This document shows positions 19,816 through 28,613 of a DNA stretch of 64,000 bases, piece after piece (the stretch's first letter is position 1; each line of letters opens with the position of its first letter). Source of the stretch: Sphingomonas sp. CFBP 13720 (GTDB lineage: Bacteria; Pseudomonadota; Alphaproteobacteria; Sphingomonadales; Sphingomonadaceae); NCBI RefSeq assembly GCF_014842075.1, contig NZ_JACYVA010000005.1, forward strand, positions 192,509 to 256,508. The letters are read 5' to 3'. Under the pieces are notes generated by a model, which saw nothing but the letters and a program-made list of their open reading frames with translations, made no database searches and was not told where the DNA came from. The translations under genes were made by a program, and so were the position numbers.

Positions 19816-20013
19816 TCAGGCTGCGATCCCGCGCAGTGGCATCATCACGGCAGTCCGTGCCGATCCGTTGATCGGCAACGTGTCGCCGCAGCATGCGCAT
19901 TCGGCGATGATCCGGCCCACGAACCATTGCGAAGCACCGCAACTGGGGCAACTGTTAAGCGCGTGCAGCGCATACATCGGCGTACGCGCGCCAATGGTAA
20001 ACGAACGATTCAT
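19816..20013 (-). CDS. Small zinc-ribbon protein
   Basis: 65 residues with two cysteine pairs, CPSC and CACC, spaced as in a zinc ribbon. It starts at ATG 20013, with AGGGAGAC placed well for ribosome binding; a longer frame upstream lacks this. No enzyme domain is present. It lies 148 bases downstream of the GntR regulator on the same strand and may be cotranscribed. Function unknown. Confidence 0.6.
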   Translation of the reverse strand: MNRSFTIGARTPMYALHALNSCPSCGASQWFVGRIIAECACCGDTLPINGSARTAVMMPLRGIAA

Positions 20014-20160
20014 CACAGTCTCCCTGTGACGAAATAAACGCCAGCGTTGCCGCACGGTTCCCTGCCGCAAGCGCGAAAGGATCGAACGAAGCGACAATGG
20101 TTCCAACCTGAGACAAAACCCGTCGCTATCGCGAACCGCCCTGCCGCATCGATACTGTAT

Positions 20161-20520
20161 TCAGGCGATGGTGCGATCGTCCAGCAATGTCTCGGTGTCG
20201 AGGCCCAGCAGCACGATCTGCGCCTGAATTCGCGGCCAGTGACTGGTCAGGAACCGCTGGCGTTCGGCGACGCGCAGCCGCTCGACCGCGCCGGGCAGGA
20301 CGAACATGCCGACCCCGCGACGGACCTCGACATAGCCGTCGTCCTGAAACGTCTGATACGCCTTCGCCACGGTCAGCGGGTTCGCACCGTGCTCGGCGGC
20401 GAACGCCCGGACCGATGGCAACTGGTCGCCCGCCTTGTACTCGCCACGCAGGATCGCCGCCGCGACCAGCGCGCGTAACCGGAGATAGACCGGCGTGTCC
20501 TCATGGTCGATCGCTGTCAT
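20161..20520 (-). CDS. GntR-family regulator, YtrA type
   Basis: 119 residues: a GntR winged helix (PVYLRLRALVAAAIL, then GDQLPSVRAFAAEHGANPLTVAKAYQTFQDDGYVEVRRGVGMFV) followed by only about 45 residues, the short helical dimerisation tail of the YtrA subfamily. Such regulators usually control nearby ABC transporters or their own operon. No transporter is adjacent here, so the target is unknown. A near-perfect palindrome touches the start codon and is a plausible self-operator. Confidence 0.88.
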   Translation of the reverse strand: MTAIDHEDTPVYLRLRALVAAAILRGEYKAGDQLPSVRAFAAEHGANPLTVAKAYQTFQDDGYVEVRRGVGMFVLPGAVERLRVAERQRFLTSHWPRIQAQIVLLGLDTETLLDDRTIA

Positions 20521-20537
20521 GCTGAATTAATACAGCA
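20520..20537 (-). promoter_or_regulatory. Candidate operator of the YtrA-type regulator
   Basis: TGCTGAATTAATACAGCA is an 18-base dyad with 16 symmetric positions, and its last base is the A of the regulator's start codon. Its AT-rich centre contrasts with the surrounding GC-rich sequence. The position implies autorepression; there is no room for a normal Shine-Dalgarno between it and the ATG. Confidence 0.6.
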
Positions 20538-20578
20538 ACGGTCGACAAAGTCCACCGTGCCGCATGCATCGATCGCCG

Positions 20579-21160
20579 CTATCCGCCCCATCGCGAAACG
20601 ATCCGCGCAAGGTCCGGCCGGGGCCGTTCGTCGAGCGGACGGCCCGGCGATCCGATATAGACGAAACCGGCGATCCGCTCCGACGCCGTGCCGAACGCAT
20701 CGCGCACGCTGTCGCTATAGGCCGGCCATCCGGTCAGCCAGCACGCGACATAGCCCATCGCGTGCGCGGCGTGCAGCAAATTCATCGTCACCGCGCCCGC
20801 CGACAATTCCTGCTCCCAAACCGGAATATGGCTGTCCGCGACGGGGGATGACAGGATCACGACAAGCGCCTCGCCTTCCTGCGCGAACCGGTCCGCCGCC
20901 TGCAATTGCGCTTCGGTCGCGCCCGCGTTCCCGGCCACGAACGCATCGCGCAGCACCTGCGCCAGCGCGCCGCGTGCCTCGGGCGGAACCACGACGAACC
21001 GCCACGGTGCCAGCTTACCGTGATCGGGCGTCCGCGCCGCGATCGCGATCATCGCATCCAGTTCGGCAGCGTCCGGCCCCGGCGCGACCATGTCGCGCGG
21101 CTTGCCCGACCGGCGGGTGCGAAGATACGATAGCAGCGAGGATCGGTCGTTGAAGTCCAT
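20579..21160 (-). CDS. Nitroreductase family protein
   Basis: About 193 residues, an FMN-dependent NAD(P)H oxidoreductase of the small YdjA-like branch. RRSGKPRDM near the N-terminus and RTPDHGKLAPWRFVVV bind the FMN phosphate; GYVACWLTGWPAYSDSVRDAFG and IGSPGRP close the fold. ATG 21160 was chosen over an in-frame ATG 48 bases upstream because the family begins here. The substrate is unknown. Confidence 0.88.
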   Translation of the reverse strand: MDFNDRSSLLSYLRTRRSGKPRDMVAPGPDAAELDAMIAIAARTPDHGKLAPWRFVVVPPEARGALAQVLRDAFVAGNAGATEAQLQAADRFAQEGEALVVILSSPVADSHIPVWEQELSAGAVTMNLLHAAHAMGYVACWLTGWPAYSDSVRDAFGTASERIAGFVYIGSPGRPLDERPRPDLARIVSRWGG

Positions 21161-21286
21161 GCCCGCGGAGGTAGGCGTGCCGGCCGCGCCGCACAATGCG
21201 CTTGGCATTGCCGTTTCATACGTTACGAATTGGTGACGAATGGATCACGGGGCCGAACACGGCCCGTCGACGACAAGGGGTTGGGC

Positions 21287-22966
21287 GTGCCGGAATTCAA
21301 GGCAATGTCATTTTGGTCGGAGGCCGACTGGATCGCGGCCATCGCGACCGTCATTCTGGCGGCGTTCCTCGTCGGCGGCGGCGCGGTCGCGGCCAGCCGC
21401 AAACCGGAATTCGCCGGCCATCCGCGCGGGCTGTACATGCTGTTCTTCGCAGAGATGTGGGAACGCTTTTCCTATTACGGCATGCGCGCCATCCTGATCT
21501 TCTACTTGACGCAGCATTGGCTGTTCGGCGATGGCAAGGCCAACCTGATCTATGGCGGCTATACCGCGCTGGTCTATATTACCCCGGTACTCGGCGGATA
21601 TCTCGCCGACCGGTATCTCGGACAGCGCAAGGCGGTGATCTTCGGCGGCGTCCTGCTCGCCTTCGGTCATCTGTTCATGGCGTTCGAGGGGATGGATGGC
21701 GTCACCGACGCCGCGGTCAAACAGGCCGATCCCGCGATCAACATCTTCTGGCTCGCGCTCGCGCTCATCATCGTCGGGTCGGGCTTTCTGAAAGCCAATA
21801 TCTCGGTGCTGGTGGGCCAGCTCTACAAGCTGACCGATGTCCGCCGCGACAGCGCCTATACGATCTTCTACATCGGCATCAATCTGGGCGGCGCAGCAGG
21901 ATCGATCCTCGTCGGCTATCTGGGACAGACGATCGGCTGGGCATGGGGCTTCGGCCTCGCCGGCATCGGCATGGTCGCCGGGCTGCTGGTGTTCGTCGTG
22001 GGCAAGGGCTTGCTTCGCGGGAACGGCGAAGCGCCCGATCCCACCGCGCTCAGCCGCCGCGTCGCGGGTATCCGTTTCGAATGGATGCTCTACGGGACCG
22101 GGCTGGTCGCGACCGCGATCATGTGGGGCCTGATCCAGTATCAGTCGGTGATCCAGAACCTGCTGGCGGTGTCCGGCGTCGCGCTGCTCGGCTATGTGCT
22201 GTTCGAAGCGTTCAAGCTGGAACGCCATGCGCGCCACCGCATGTTCGCCATCCTGTTCCTGATCGGGCTGAACCCGTTGTTCTGGGGCCTGTTCGAGCAG
22301 GCGGGCGGCAGCTTCAATCTCTACACCGATCGTTTCGTCGATCGCGGCGACATACCGGCGTCGCTGTTCCAGTCGGTCAACTCGATCTACATCATCCTGT
22401 TCGGCGCGGTGTTCGCCGGAATCTGGGCGTTCCTCGGCAAACGCAATCTGGAACCGTCCGCCCCGGCCAAGTTCGCGCTCGCACTGCTGCAGGTCGGACT
22501 GGCGTTCCTCGTCTTCGTCTGGGGCGCGAACAGCGTCGGACCCGAAGTCGCCACCCCGGTGATGTTCGTCTTCCTGTTCTACTTCTTCCAGACGACCGGC
22601 GAGCTCTGCCTGTCACCGGTGGGACTGTCGGCGATGAACCGGCTGGCCCCGAAACACCTCGCCTCGCTCATCATGGGCGCATGGTTCTACATGACGGCAG
22701 TGGGCAATTTCGTCGCGGGCAAGATCGGCGAGGCTACCGGCGGCGAAGGCGGCGAGATGACCAAGGAGGCCACGCTGTCGGTCTATGCCACGATCGGTTG
22801 GTGGACGATCGGTATCGGGGTGGTGGTCCTGCTGCTGTCGCCGATCGTGAAGCGGTGGATGCACCTCGACACGCTGGCCGACGATGTCGACCATTCGCTC
22901 GCGGGCGAAGCGCAGATCGGCGAGCCGAAGGCGGCGGGCGTCGACGTGTGGAAGGAACAGCGCTGA
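21287..22966 (+). CDS. POT-family peptide/proton symporter
   Basis: About 559 residues, an inner-membrane MFS transporter of di- and tripeptides driven by protons. The PTR signature E-x-x-E-R-F is present (FAEMWERFSYYGMRA). Further marks are GGYLADRYLGQRKAV and a late QTTGELCLSPVGLSAMNRLAP segment. Around fourteen hydrophobic helices fit the POT layout. I chose the GTG at 21287 because AAGGGG lies upstream; ATG 21305 and TTG 21281 are alternatives. Confidence 0.9.
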   Translation: MPEFKAMSFWSEADWIAAIATVILAAFLVGGGAVAASRKPEFAGHPRGLYMLFFAEMWERFSYYGMRAILIFYLTQHWLFGDGKANLIYGGYTALVYITPVLGGYLADRYLGQRKAVIFGGVLLAFGHLFMAFEGMDGVTDAAVKQADPAINIFWLALALIIVGSGFLKANISVLVGQLYKLTDVRRDSAYTIFYIGINLGGAAGSILVGYLGQTIGWAWGFGLAGIGMVAGLLVFVVGKGLLRGNGEAPDPTALSRRVAGIRFEWMLYGTGLVATAIMWGLIQYQSVIQNLLAVSGVALLGYVLFEAFKLERHARHRMFAILFLIGLNPLFWGLFEQAGGSFNLYTDRFVDRGDIPASLFQSVNSIYIILFGAVFAGIWAFLGKRNLEPSAPAKFALALLQVGLAFLVFVWGANSVGPEVATPVMFVFLFYFFQTTGELCLSPVGLSAMNRLAPKHLASLIMGAWFYMTAVGNFVAGKIGEATGGEGGEMTKEATLSVYATIGWWTIGIGVVVLLLSPIVKRWMHLDTLADDVDHSLAGEAQIGEPKAAGVDVWKEQR

Positions 22967-23604
22967 TCGCAGGCGATACGGGCCGTCCGACGTCGCGTGG
23001 CGGACGGAGACCGGCTGAACGGTTCGTTCCGAACAGTCAGCCTGTCGAACGCCGTATCGAGGAACCGTCGTGGATACCGCGATACGGTGCTTGCTCCGGG
23101 GGCGTGGTTTCCGGTCGGGATGCCCCATGGGCAGGACAGGGATTCCGGCCTCGCCGGACGACGCGGAAGGGTGCGATGCCCCACATCGTGCCCCCACGGG
23201 CGACGCTGAACCGGGCTGAAATCCCCGCCACGAAGCGATCGCCTGAGAGGCGCTGACGGCGATGCAGGCCGGGCCGGACGGCGTTCCGCTCCGATCGCCC
23301 CCTATCGCCTGTACGACCGTCACACCGACCTGTCCCCGCGTCCGCCGCGCAGCAATCGTCGGCGGTCTGGCCCTTGCCGCACCGCTCCGGCAAAGGACGA
23401 TCCCCGGCGCCAACACATGAAGCCTTTTCCCGGATCGCTCGGATAAAGGAGGCCCCCGGAACAACTCCGGGCGACGACAGCATGAGGTCGGTTTTCCGCT
23501 GAAGGTCGATCAGGCCGTATCGAGAACCGTTTAAGCCTCCGCCCGCTATGAACGGCTCCGTGCTCTGGCCCGTCCCTGCCGGCACCCCGATCTTCCCCAG
23601 ACGC
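22967..23604. other. Intergenic stretch without a supported gene
   Basis: About 640 bases after the POT gene. Open frames exist on the minus strand but have no recognisable domain, no good ribosome site and an Arg/Gly-rich composition typical of chance frames in GC-rich DNA. The only structure seen is a decayed copy of the palindromic repeat near 23022-23066. Confidence 0.5.
23022..23066. repeat. Decayed copy of the palindromic intergenic repeat
   Basis: The stretch shares the AGCCTGTCGAA and GTATCGA blocks, in the same order and spacing, with the copies at 3411 and 43752, but has several substitutions and a short gap. Confidence 0.5.
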
Positions 23605-23632
23605 AAAAAAGGGGGCCGCACAGGCCCCCTTT
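23605..23632 (-). terminator. Rho-independent terminator
   Basis: On the minus strand, GGGGGCC-TGTGC-GGCCCCC is followed by six T residues, with AAA in front extending the stem. It sits 40 bases after the stop of the 82-residue protein. Confidence 0.9.
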
Positions 23633-23672
23633 CCGTTCAACGAACGATCGCGCCGCAACCGGCGCGGATCGA

Positions 23673-23921
23673 TCAGTTGCTGTCCGAGTCTTCCTCGCCC
23701 TTGACGATCGCGACCACGCCGATCGCGGCGATGCCGGCGATCAGCGCCAGTGCGACCGGGCCGGCACCGGCCAGCTTGTTCTTCTGCGACGGCGTGGCCG
23801 ACGCACGTGCCTGCTTGGCAACCGAAAGCTTGGCAGCGGCAGGTGCCGGTGCGGCCAGAACCGGTGCGGCAACGAGCGACGAGGCGGCGAGGGCGGTGAC
23901 GAACTTGGCAATCATAGACAT
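23673..23921 (-). CDS. Small secreted or membrane protein of unknown function
   Basis: 82 residues: a signal-peptide-like N-terminus (MIAKFVTALAASSLVAAPVLAA), an Ala/Lys-rich middle, one hydrophobic helix (GPVALALIAGIAAIGVVAIV) and an acidic tail (KGEEDSDSN). Probably an inner-membrane or periplasm-facing small protein. CAAGGGAG directly precedes the ATG at 23921, and a strong terminator follows, so it is a single-gene unit. Similar short proteins with a C-terminal helix and acidic end are frequent in sphingomonads; no function is known to me. Confidence 0.7.
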   Translation of the reverse strand: MSMIAKFVTALAASSLVAAPVLAAPAPAAAKLSVAKQARASATPSQKNKLAGAGPVALALIAGIAAIGVVAIVKGEEDSDSN

Positions 23922-24432
23922 ACTCCCTTGGAACGAACGTGTCGGAACGAAAATGCCCCTTAATTCAACCGGCTGAACGTCGAAGGCCGGCAAAGGTTTC
24001 GCATTGCAGCATAATTTGTCGCAGCGGCTGGACGAAGCGCCCTTCCGCCGCGACTTGCCACCCCCGGTGGCAGGTTTGGTCGCGAATACTGTGGCCGGAC
24101 ATGGCCGGTGCGTCGGAGGCCAGCGCGGCGGACGATCATCGATTTCCCGAACCGTCTCTCGGGCGGCGTCCGGGTCGACCGTGCTGCAATCGCCGACGTT
24201 CTCCCATCCTTCGGCATCGCCAGCCCAGAACCGGACCGCAATGGCATCCTGCGAGACGACGGCATGGACCGCTGACGCCAAAGGTCGATCGCACCGGCCA
24301 AGCCCGAAAGACCACCGCCACCACAGCGATCGGTACGGAAGGCCGCCAGACGCCCGATCGCACGGAGAACAACCCGCGTCGTCCCTCTTGCAACCGCCGA
24401 AAACCACGCTATCCCGCATTGCTCCCGTACAG
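23922..24432. other. Intergenic stretch upstream of tRNA-Val
   Basis: About 510 bases between the small secreted-protein gene and tRNA-Val. It must hold both promoters. Open frames crossing it continue through the tRNA and are not credible. I see no further gene. Confidence 0.5.
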
Positions 24433-24508
24433 GGGCGCTTAGCTCAGTTGGTAGAGCATCTCGTTTACACCGAGAGGGTCGGCGGTTCGAGCCCGTCAGC
24501 GCCCACCA
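24433..24508 (+). tRNA. tRNA-Val (anticodon TAC)
   Basis: A 76-base cloverleaf: acceptor GGGCGCT / AGCGCCC, D arm AGCTCAGTTGGTAGAGC, anticodon stem TCTCG/CGAGA around loop TTTACAC (anticodon TAC), T arm with GGTTCGAGCC, discriminator A and an encoded CCA. Confidence 0.95.
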
Positions 24509-24516
24509 CCCCGCGA

Positions 24517-25455
24517 TCAGGCCCATCCGAGACCGGCATCGGCAATCGCGCGGCCATATTGCACCATTCCTGCAACTGCCTGCGGGGTCAGCGCGATGAA
24601 CGCGCGGCGGCGGTCGGCCGGATCGTCCTTGCGTTCGAACAGCGCGGCATCATGCATCGTCGCGATCCAGCGCAACGCGGTCGTCGGCGGTACGGCGGCG
24701 GCGATGCACAGGCTGGACACCGAAACGTCGCTCCCCTCCAGCCGGGCGGCGAACAGGTCGAGCAGCATGTCCCACGCCGGATCGGCGAACAGCCCGGGCG
24801 CGAAATACCGGTCGCGCAGCCGCCGTGCGCGGATCGCGCCGCGCACCACCGCCGGTGACAGATCGGGCACCGTACCGACATCGACCGGGGCCGTCCCGAA
24901 GCGGTTCGTGCGATCCTCGACCCCGCCCGGCACATCCCCCTCTCGTGCCAGCTTCGCCAGTATCTCGGCAATCCGAGCGACCTCGTCGTTCAGCCGCCGC
25001 AGCCGCTCGCGCTCGGCCTCGCGCTCCGGGTCGTTGAGCCGTCCGCCCGCGCTGCCGCCCAGCGCGATCGCCGCGACACGTTCGTCCAACCGGGCCTCGC
25101 ACAACAGGTCGGCGGGTCCGCCCAGCAGGTACAACGTCACGACATCGATCTGCTCGGTCGCGAACGCGACGATCATCCGTGCCCGGTCCCGCACCGCCCG
25201 GTCGCGCAGCACCGGCAATGCGGCGTCCAGCGTCGCCGGAGCGACTCCCGCCGTCTCGACCAGCAGCAGATCGGCATGACCCAGATCGGACAGCGCGGCG
25301 GCAATCCCGGCAAACCCGATCGTCCCCGTCACCGCGACACCGGCATGCCCCGCCGCCTGCACCGCCGCGTCGCGCACGTCGGCACGGTCCGCCACCACGA
25401 TGGCCCGCCGCCCCGGAGTCGCCGTACCGGCAAACCCGTCGAACGCCATTGCCAT
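24517..25455 (-). CDS. MarR-like winged-helix regulator with a receiver-like N-terminal half
   Basis: 312 residues. The N-terminal 120 or so residues resemble a response-regulator fold (AIVVADRADVRDAAV, DLLLVET) but lack a convincing DD/phospho-Asp/Lys set. A coiled segment (EREAERERLRRLNDEVARIAEILAKLA) leads to a C-terminal wHTH (SVSSLCIAAAVPPTTALRWIATMHDAALFERKDDPADRRRAFIALT) with the MarR recognition helix and the DxRRR-type wing. It probably binds DNA as a dimer; the ligand is unknown. AGGGAG lies in front of the ATG. Confidence 0.7.
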   Translation of the reverse strand: MAMAFDGFAGTATPGRRAIVVADRADVRDAAVQAAGHAGVAVTGTIGFAGIAAALSDLGHADLLLVETAGVAPATLDAALPVLRDRAVRDRARMIVAFATEQIDVVTLYLLGGPADLLCEARLDERVAAIALGGSAGGRLNDPEREAERERLRRLNDEVARIAEILAKLAREGDVPGGVEDRTNRFGTAPVDVGTVPDLSPAVVRGAIRARRLRDRYFAPGLFADPAWDMLLDLFAARLEGSDVSVSSLCIAAAVPPTTALRWIATMHDAALFERKDDPADRRRAFIALTPQAVAGMVQYGRAIADAGLGWA

Positions 25456-25891
25456 GTTTTGCTCCCTGTTCGTTTCGGCTCCGTTCCTGACAGGGCATAA
25501 CGATGGAGACCAGTACGAATCGCTCCATTATGGCGGCAGTTCGGACAGACTTTCGGACGAACAGGCAGCATCGCCCGGCCTGCCGGTACATATGGGAGCG
25601 GGTCCGATGGCTTCGCTCTATCCGGCGAGCACCGATAGTGACGAAACCGCTTTCCTACATTCGAACCGATCGGCACGATGCCGCACGCTCTTTGTCATCG
25701 TCCGCCCCGACCACGACACGCGTCGGCTGTCACGCCCCATGTCGAATACGGCGACCGCGACAGCGCGCGTTATACGTTGCGAGTGTGACTTTCGTGACCT
25801 TTGGCGAATTCCGCGTATCATCATCGACACATAGCGGGGCGAGAATGGCGTGCCGGACGGGACAGGGCGCTCGTGCCCCCGCCCCGCGCGG
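25456..25891. other. Intergenic stretch with a repeated GTGAC motif
   Basis: 436 bases between the MarR-like gene and the end of pntB. It should hold the MarR-like gene's promoter. The one notable item is a 26-base block at 25779-25804 shared with the rluE upstream region. No open frame here has a recognisable product. Confidence 0.5.
25779..25804 (+). repeat. 26-base GTGACTTTCGTGACC-type repeat, copy 1
   Basis: A block containing GTGACTTTCGTGACCTTTGG, identical to the reverse complement of 32210-32235. The motif contains two GTGAC half-units 9 bases apart. Confidence 0.7.
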
Positions 25892-27394
25892 TCAGTCGAA
25901 CGCCTTCACGATTTCCTCGACCATCTTCTTCGCGTCGGCCAGCAGCATCATGGTATTGTCCATGTAGAACACCTCGTTATCCACCCCGGCATAGCCGACG
26001 CCGCCCATCGACCGCTTGATGAACAGCACGGTCTTCGCCTTTTCGACGTCGAGCACCGGCATGCCATAGATCGGCGATGTCTTGTCGGTCTTCGCCGCCG
26101 GATTGGTCACGTCGTTCGCGCCGATCACGAACGCGACGTCGGTCTGCGCGAATTCGGAGTTGATGTCCTCCAGCTCGAACACATCGTCATAGGGCACGTT
26201 CGCTTCGGCCAGCAGCACGTTCATATGCCCCGGCATCCGCCCCGCGACCGGGTGGATCGCGTATTTCACGCGGACGCCATGTTCCTTCAGCTTGTCGCCC
26301 ATCTCGCGCAGGGCATGCTGCGCCTGCGCCACCGCCATGCCGTATCCTGGTACGATGATGACCTGTTCGGCCTGTTGCAGCAGGAACGCGGCGTCCTCCG
26401 CGGACCCGCGCTTCCACGGCCTGTCGATCGCCGCCGCGCCGCCGCCGCCGCTGTCGGTCGCGCCGAAACCGCCCGCGATCACGCTGATGAAGCTGCGGTT
26501 CATCGCGCGGCACATGATGTAGCTCAGGATCGCGCCCGACGATCCGACCAGCGCGCCGGTCACGATCATCGCGGTGTTGCCCAGCGTGAAACCCATCGCG
26601 GCAGCGGCCCAGCCCGAATAGCTGTTCAGCATCGACACCACGACCGGCATGTCCGCTCCGCCGATCGGGATGATGAGCAGGAACCCGATCGCGAACGACA
26701 ACACGACGACCACCCAGAACGGCCATGTGTCCTGCGTATGCGCGAACTGCGCGACGAGGATCAGGATCGCCGCCAGCGTGACGAGGTTGATTGCGTGCCG
26801 TCCGGGCAACAGGATCGGCTTGCCGCTCATCGAACCGTTCAGTTTCAGGAACGCGATAATCGATCCCGAAAAGGTGATCGCGCCGATCGCGACGCCCAAC
26901 CCCATCTCGACCTTGCTGACCGGGTTGATGACCGCGAACGGCTGGCCGATCATCGGCACGACCAGCGACGAAATGCCGAACGCCGCCGGATTCAGATACG
27001 CGGCGACCCCAACCAGCACGGCGGCCAGCCCGACCAGCGAATGGAACGCGGCGACCAGCTGCGGCATCGCCGTCATCGCGATGCGTTTTGCGGTGGTCAG
27101 ACCGATGACCGCGCCGATCGCGATGGCGGCGAGGATCTCGGCGGCGCTGGCCCAGTCGGTCGTGAACGTTGGAATCGTGCCGTCGATGCCGACGCTTGCC
27201 CCCGTCGCGCTTACCCACGGCCAGTGGGTCGCGAGCGTGGTGACGACCGCGATCCCCATGCCGATCATGCCCATCCGGTTGCCCCGGCGGCTGGTCGCGG
27301 GCGACGACAGCCCGCGCAGCGCGAGGATGAAGCACACCCCCGCGATCAGATAGGCAAGTGCGACCCATGGATTGACGGGAGCGGCCTCGTGCAT
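25892..27394 (-). CDS. pntB: Re/Si-specific NAD(P)+ transhydrogenase, subunit beta
   Basis: 500 residues. Forms part of the proton channel and carries the NADP(H)-binding domain III of the proton-translocating transhydrogenase, which makes NADPH from NADH at the cost of proton motive force. The first ~290 residues contain about nine helices. The C-terminal domain has VIIVPGYGMAVAQAQHALREM, HPVAGRMPGHMNVLLAEANVPYD and FVIGANDVTNPAA, all conserved NADP-site blocks. It starts 4 bases after pntAB ends. Confidence 0.96.
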   Translation of the reverse strand: MHEAAPVNPWVALAYLIAGVCFILALRGLSSPATSRRGNRMGMIGMGIAVVTTLATHWPWVSATGASVGIDGTIPTFTTDWASAAEILAAIAIGAVIGLTTAKRIAMTAMPQLVAAFHSLVGLAAVLVGVAAYLNPAAFGISSLVVPMIGQPFAVINPVSKVEMGLGVAIGAITFSGSIIAFLKLNGSMSGKPILLPGRHAINLVTLAAILILVAQFAHTQDTWPFWVVVVLSFAIGFLLIIPIGGADMPVVVSMLNSYSGWAAAAMGFTLGNTAMIVTGALVGSSGAILSYIMCRAMNRSFISVIAGGFGATDSGGGGAAAIDRPWKRGSAEDAAFLLQQAEQVIIVPGYGMAVAQAQHALREMGDKLKEHGVRVKYAIHPVAGRMPGHMNVLLAEANVPYDDVFELEDINSEFAQTDVAFVIGANDVTNPAAKTDKTSPIYGMPVLDVEKAKTVLFIKRSMGGVGYAGVDNEVFYMDNTMMLLADAKKMVEEIVKAFD

Positions 27395-27398
27395 CGTC

Positions 27399-27677
27399 TC
27401 AGCCCTTCTTCTTGTACATGGCGAGCATGCGTGCGGTCACGGCGAACCCGCCGAAGATGTTAATGCTGGCCAGCACCACGCCCAGCAGCCCCAGCCACTT
27501 CGCCCCCGGCACCCCGGCGGCGGCGGCGGCGATCAGCGCGCCGACGATGATGACCGACGAGATCGCGTTGGTGACCGCCATCAACGGCGTATGCAGCGCG
27601 GGCGTCACCGACCACACGACATAATAGCCGACGAAACATGCCAGCACGAAGATCGACAGAATCGAGACGAAGTCCAT
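27399..27677 (-). CDS. pntAB: NAD(P)+ transhydrogenase, subunit alpha part 2
   Basis: 92 residues with three membrane helices (IFVLACFVGYYVVW; AISSVIIVGALIAAAAAG; GLLGVVLASINIFGGFAVTARML), equal to the C-terminal membrane part of E. coli PntA. The alphaproteobacterial three-gene arrangement separates it from the NAD-binding part. ATG 27677 was chosen because GGAG sits at the right distance. Confidence 0.93.
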   Translation of the reverse strand: MDFVSILSIFVLACFVGYYVVWSVTPALHTPLMAVTNAISSVIIVGALIAAAAAGVPGAKWLGLLGVVLASINIFGGFAVTARMLAMYKKKG

Positions 27678-28244
27678 GGGACTACTCCAGCGGGATGGAA
27701 AGAACGGCGACAACAGACGCCTCGCCACGGGACAGGCTTGGATTCGCAGCGTTGAGATGCGCGAAAACCGTCAACGAGCCGGTCGCGGGAGCCTCTTCGC
27801 GGACGTCGACGGACACCCGCCGCGCAACGGTGTACAGGACCGTACGCCCGTGTCCGCGTCGCATGGTCGGCCGGACCGGATCGGGTCGCGCCCACGAACC
27901 GCGATCATGCGCGTCGCGGTCGATCCCGATCCCCAGCGCGGTGTCATGGCAACGCAAATCCGCCACGTACGGCCCGACGGGATGATGACGCTGAACGTTC
28001 GCGCCCGCTTGTCCACTACGTCCACGCTGCCATGCCGACGCCTCCGGAAGCGACAACGCGTGTCTTGGCCGACATATGATCGCTACTTCGACGCGGCGGA
28101 GCTTATGACGCCCGTCACGACGCGACACGCCGGTGCCTCGCCCCATACCGGAAAGGATATTCGCGACCATCGCGCCGCCACGCTGCGCGCGGTCCCCTGC
28201 CCGACGCACAACATGCCCAGGATCGATAAGGACCGCCGTTCCCC
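27678..28244. other. Unusual 567-base gap inside the pnt cluster
   Basis: Separates the PH-domain gene from pntAB. Frames are open on both strands, but their translations are Arg/Asp/Gly-rich without domains or good ribosome sites. I see no terminator. The gap could hold a separate promoter for pntAB-pntB or be the remains of a lost gene. Confidence 0.5.
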
Positions 28245-28613
28245 TCACCGCTTGCCCAGCACCAGTTCCGCCAGCAACCGCTGGATCGCGGCCGGATCGG
28301 CCTTGCGGCTGACCTTCAGCGTCATCGGCGTCGACGCGCCGGTCACCCACAGGTTCAGATCGCTGTCGAGGTCGAACGTTCCTGCGCTTTCGACCGAAAA
28401 GCGTGTGATCGAGCGATACGGCACGCTCTGGAACGATATCTTCGACCCCGTAATCCCCTGCACGTCGACCAGCACGAAGCGCAGGTTGGTCAGGAACGCG
28501 GTGTCGCGCAGCGAACGGAACGCCGCCAGCACCTCTTCGCCCGCGATCAGCGCGTGACCATAGGTTTCGCGGATTTCAGCGGGTTCGACCTCATGGCTGC
28601 TGAACAATCCCAT
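28245..28613 (-). CDS. Bacterial PH-domain protein
   Basis: 122 residues of a single bacterial pleckstrin-homology domain (DUF1696 type): LRDTAFLTNLRFVLVDVQGITGSKISFQSVPYRSITRFSVES shows the beta-sandwich pattern and the conserved YRSI block. No membrane segment. Its ATG shares a base with the stop of pntAA (TAATG), so it is translationally coupled to the transhydrogenase. Such domains bind lipids or proteins; the role here is unknown. Confidence 0.85.
   Translation of the reverse strand: MGLFSSHEVEPAEIRETYGHALIAGEEVLAAFRSLRDTAFLTNLRFVLVDVQGITGSKISFQSVPYRSITRFSVESAGTFDLDSDLNLWVTGASTPMTLKVSRKADPAAIQRLLAELVLGKR

Noticed and set aside
22613..23621. Minus-strand open frames after the POT gene
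   Set aside because: No domain, no ribosome site, and overlap with the POT gene end and a decayed repeat.
27676..28557. Frames on both strands in the pnt gap
   Set aside because: They run into flanking real genes and show no protein-like features; described as a gap instead.
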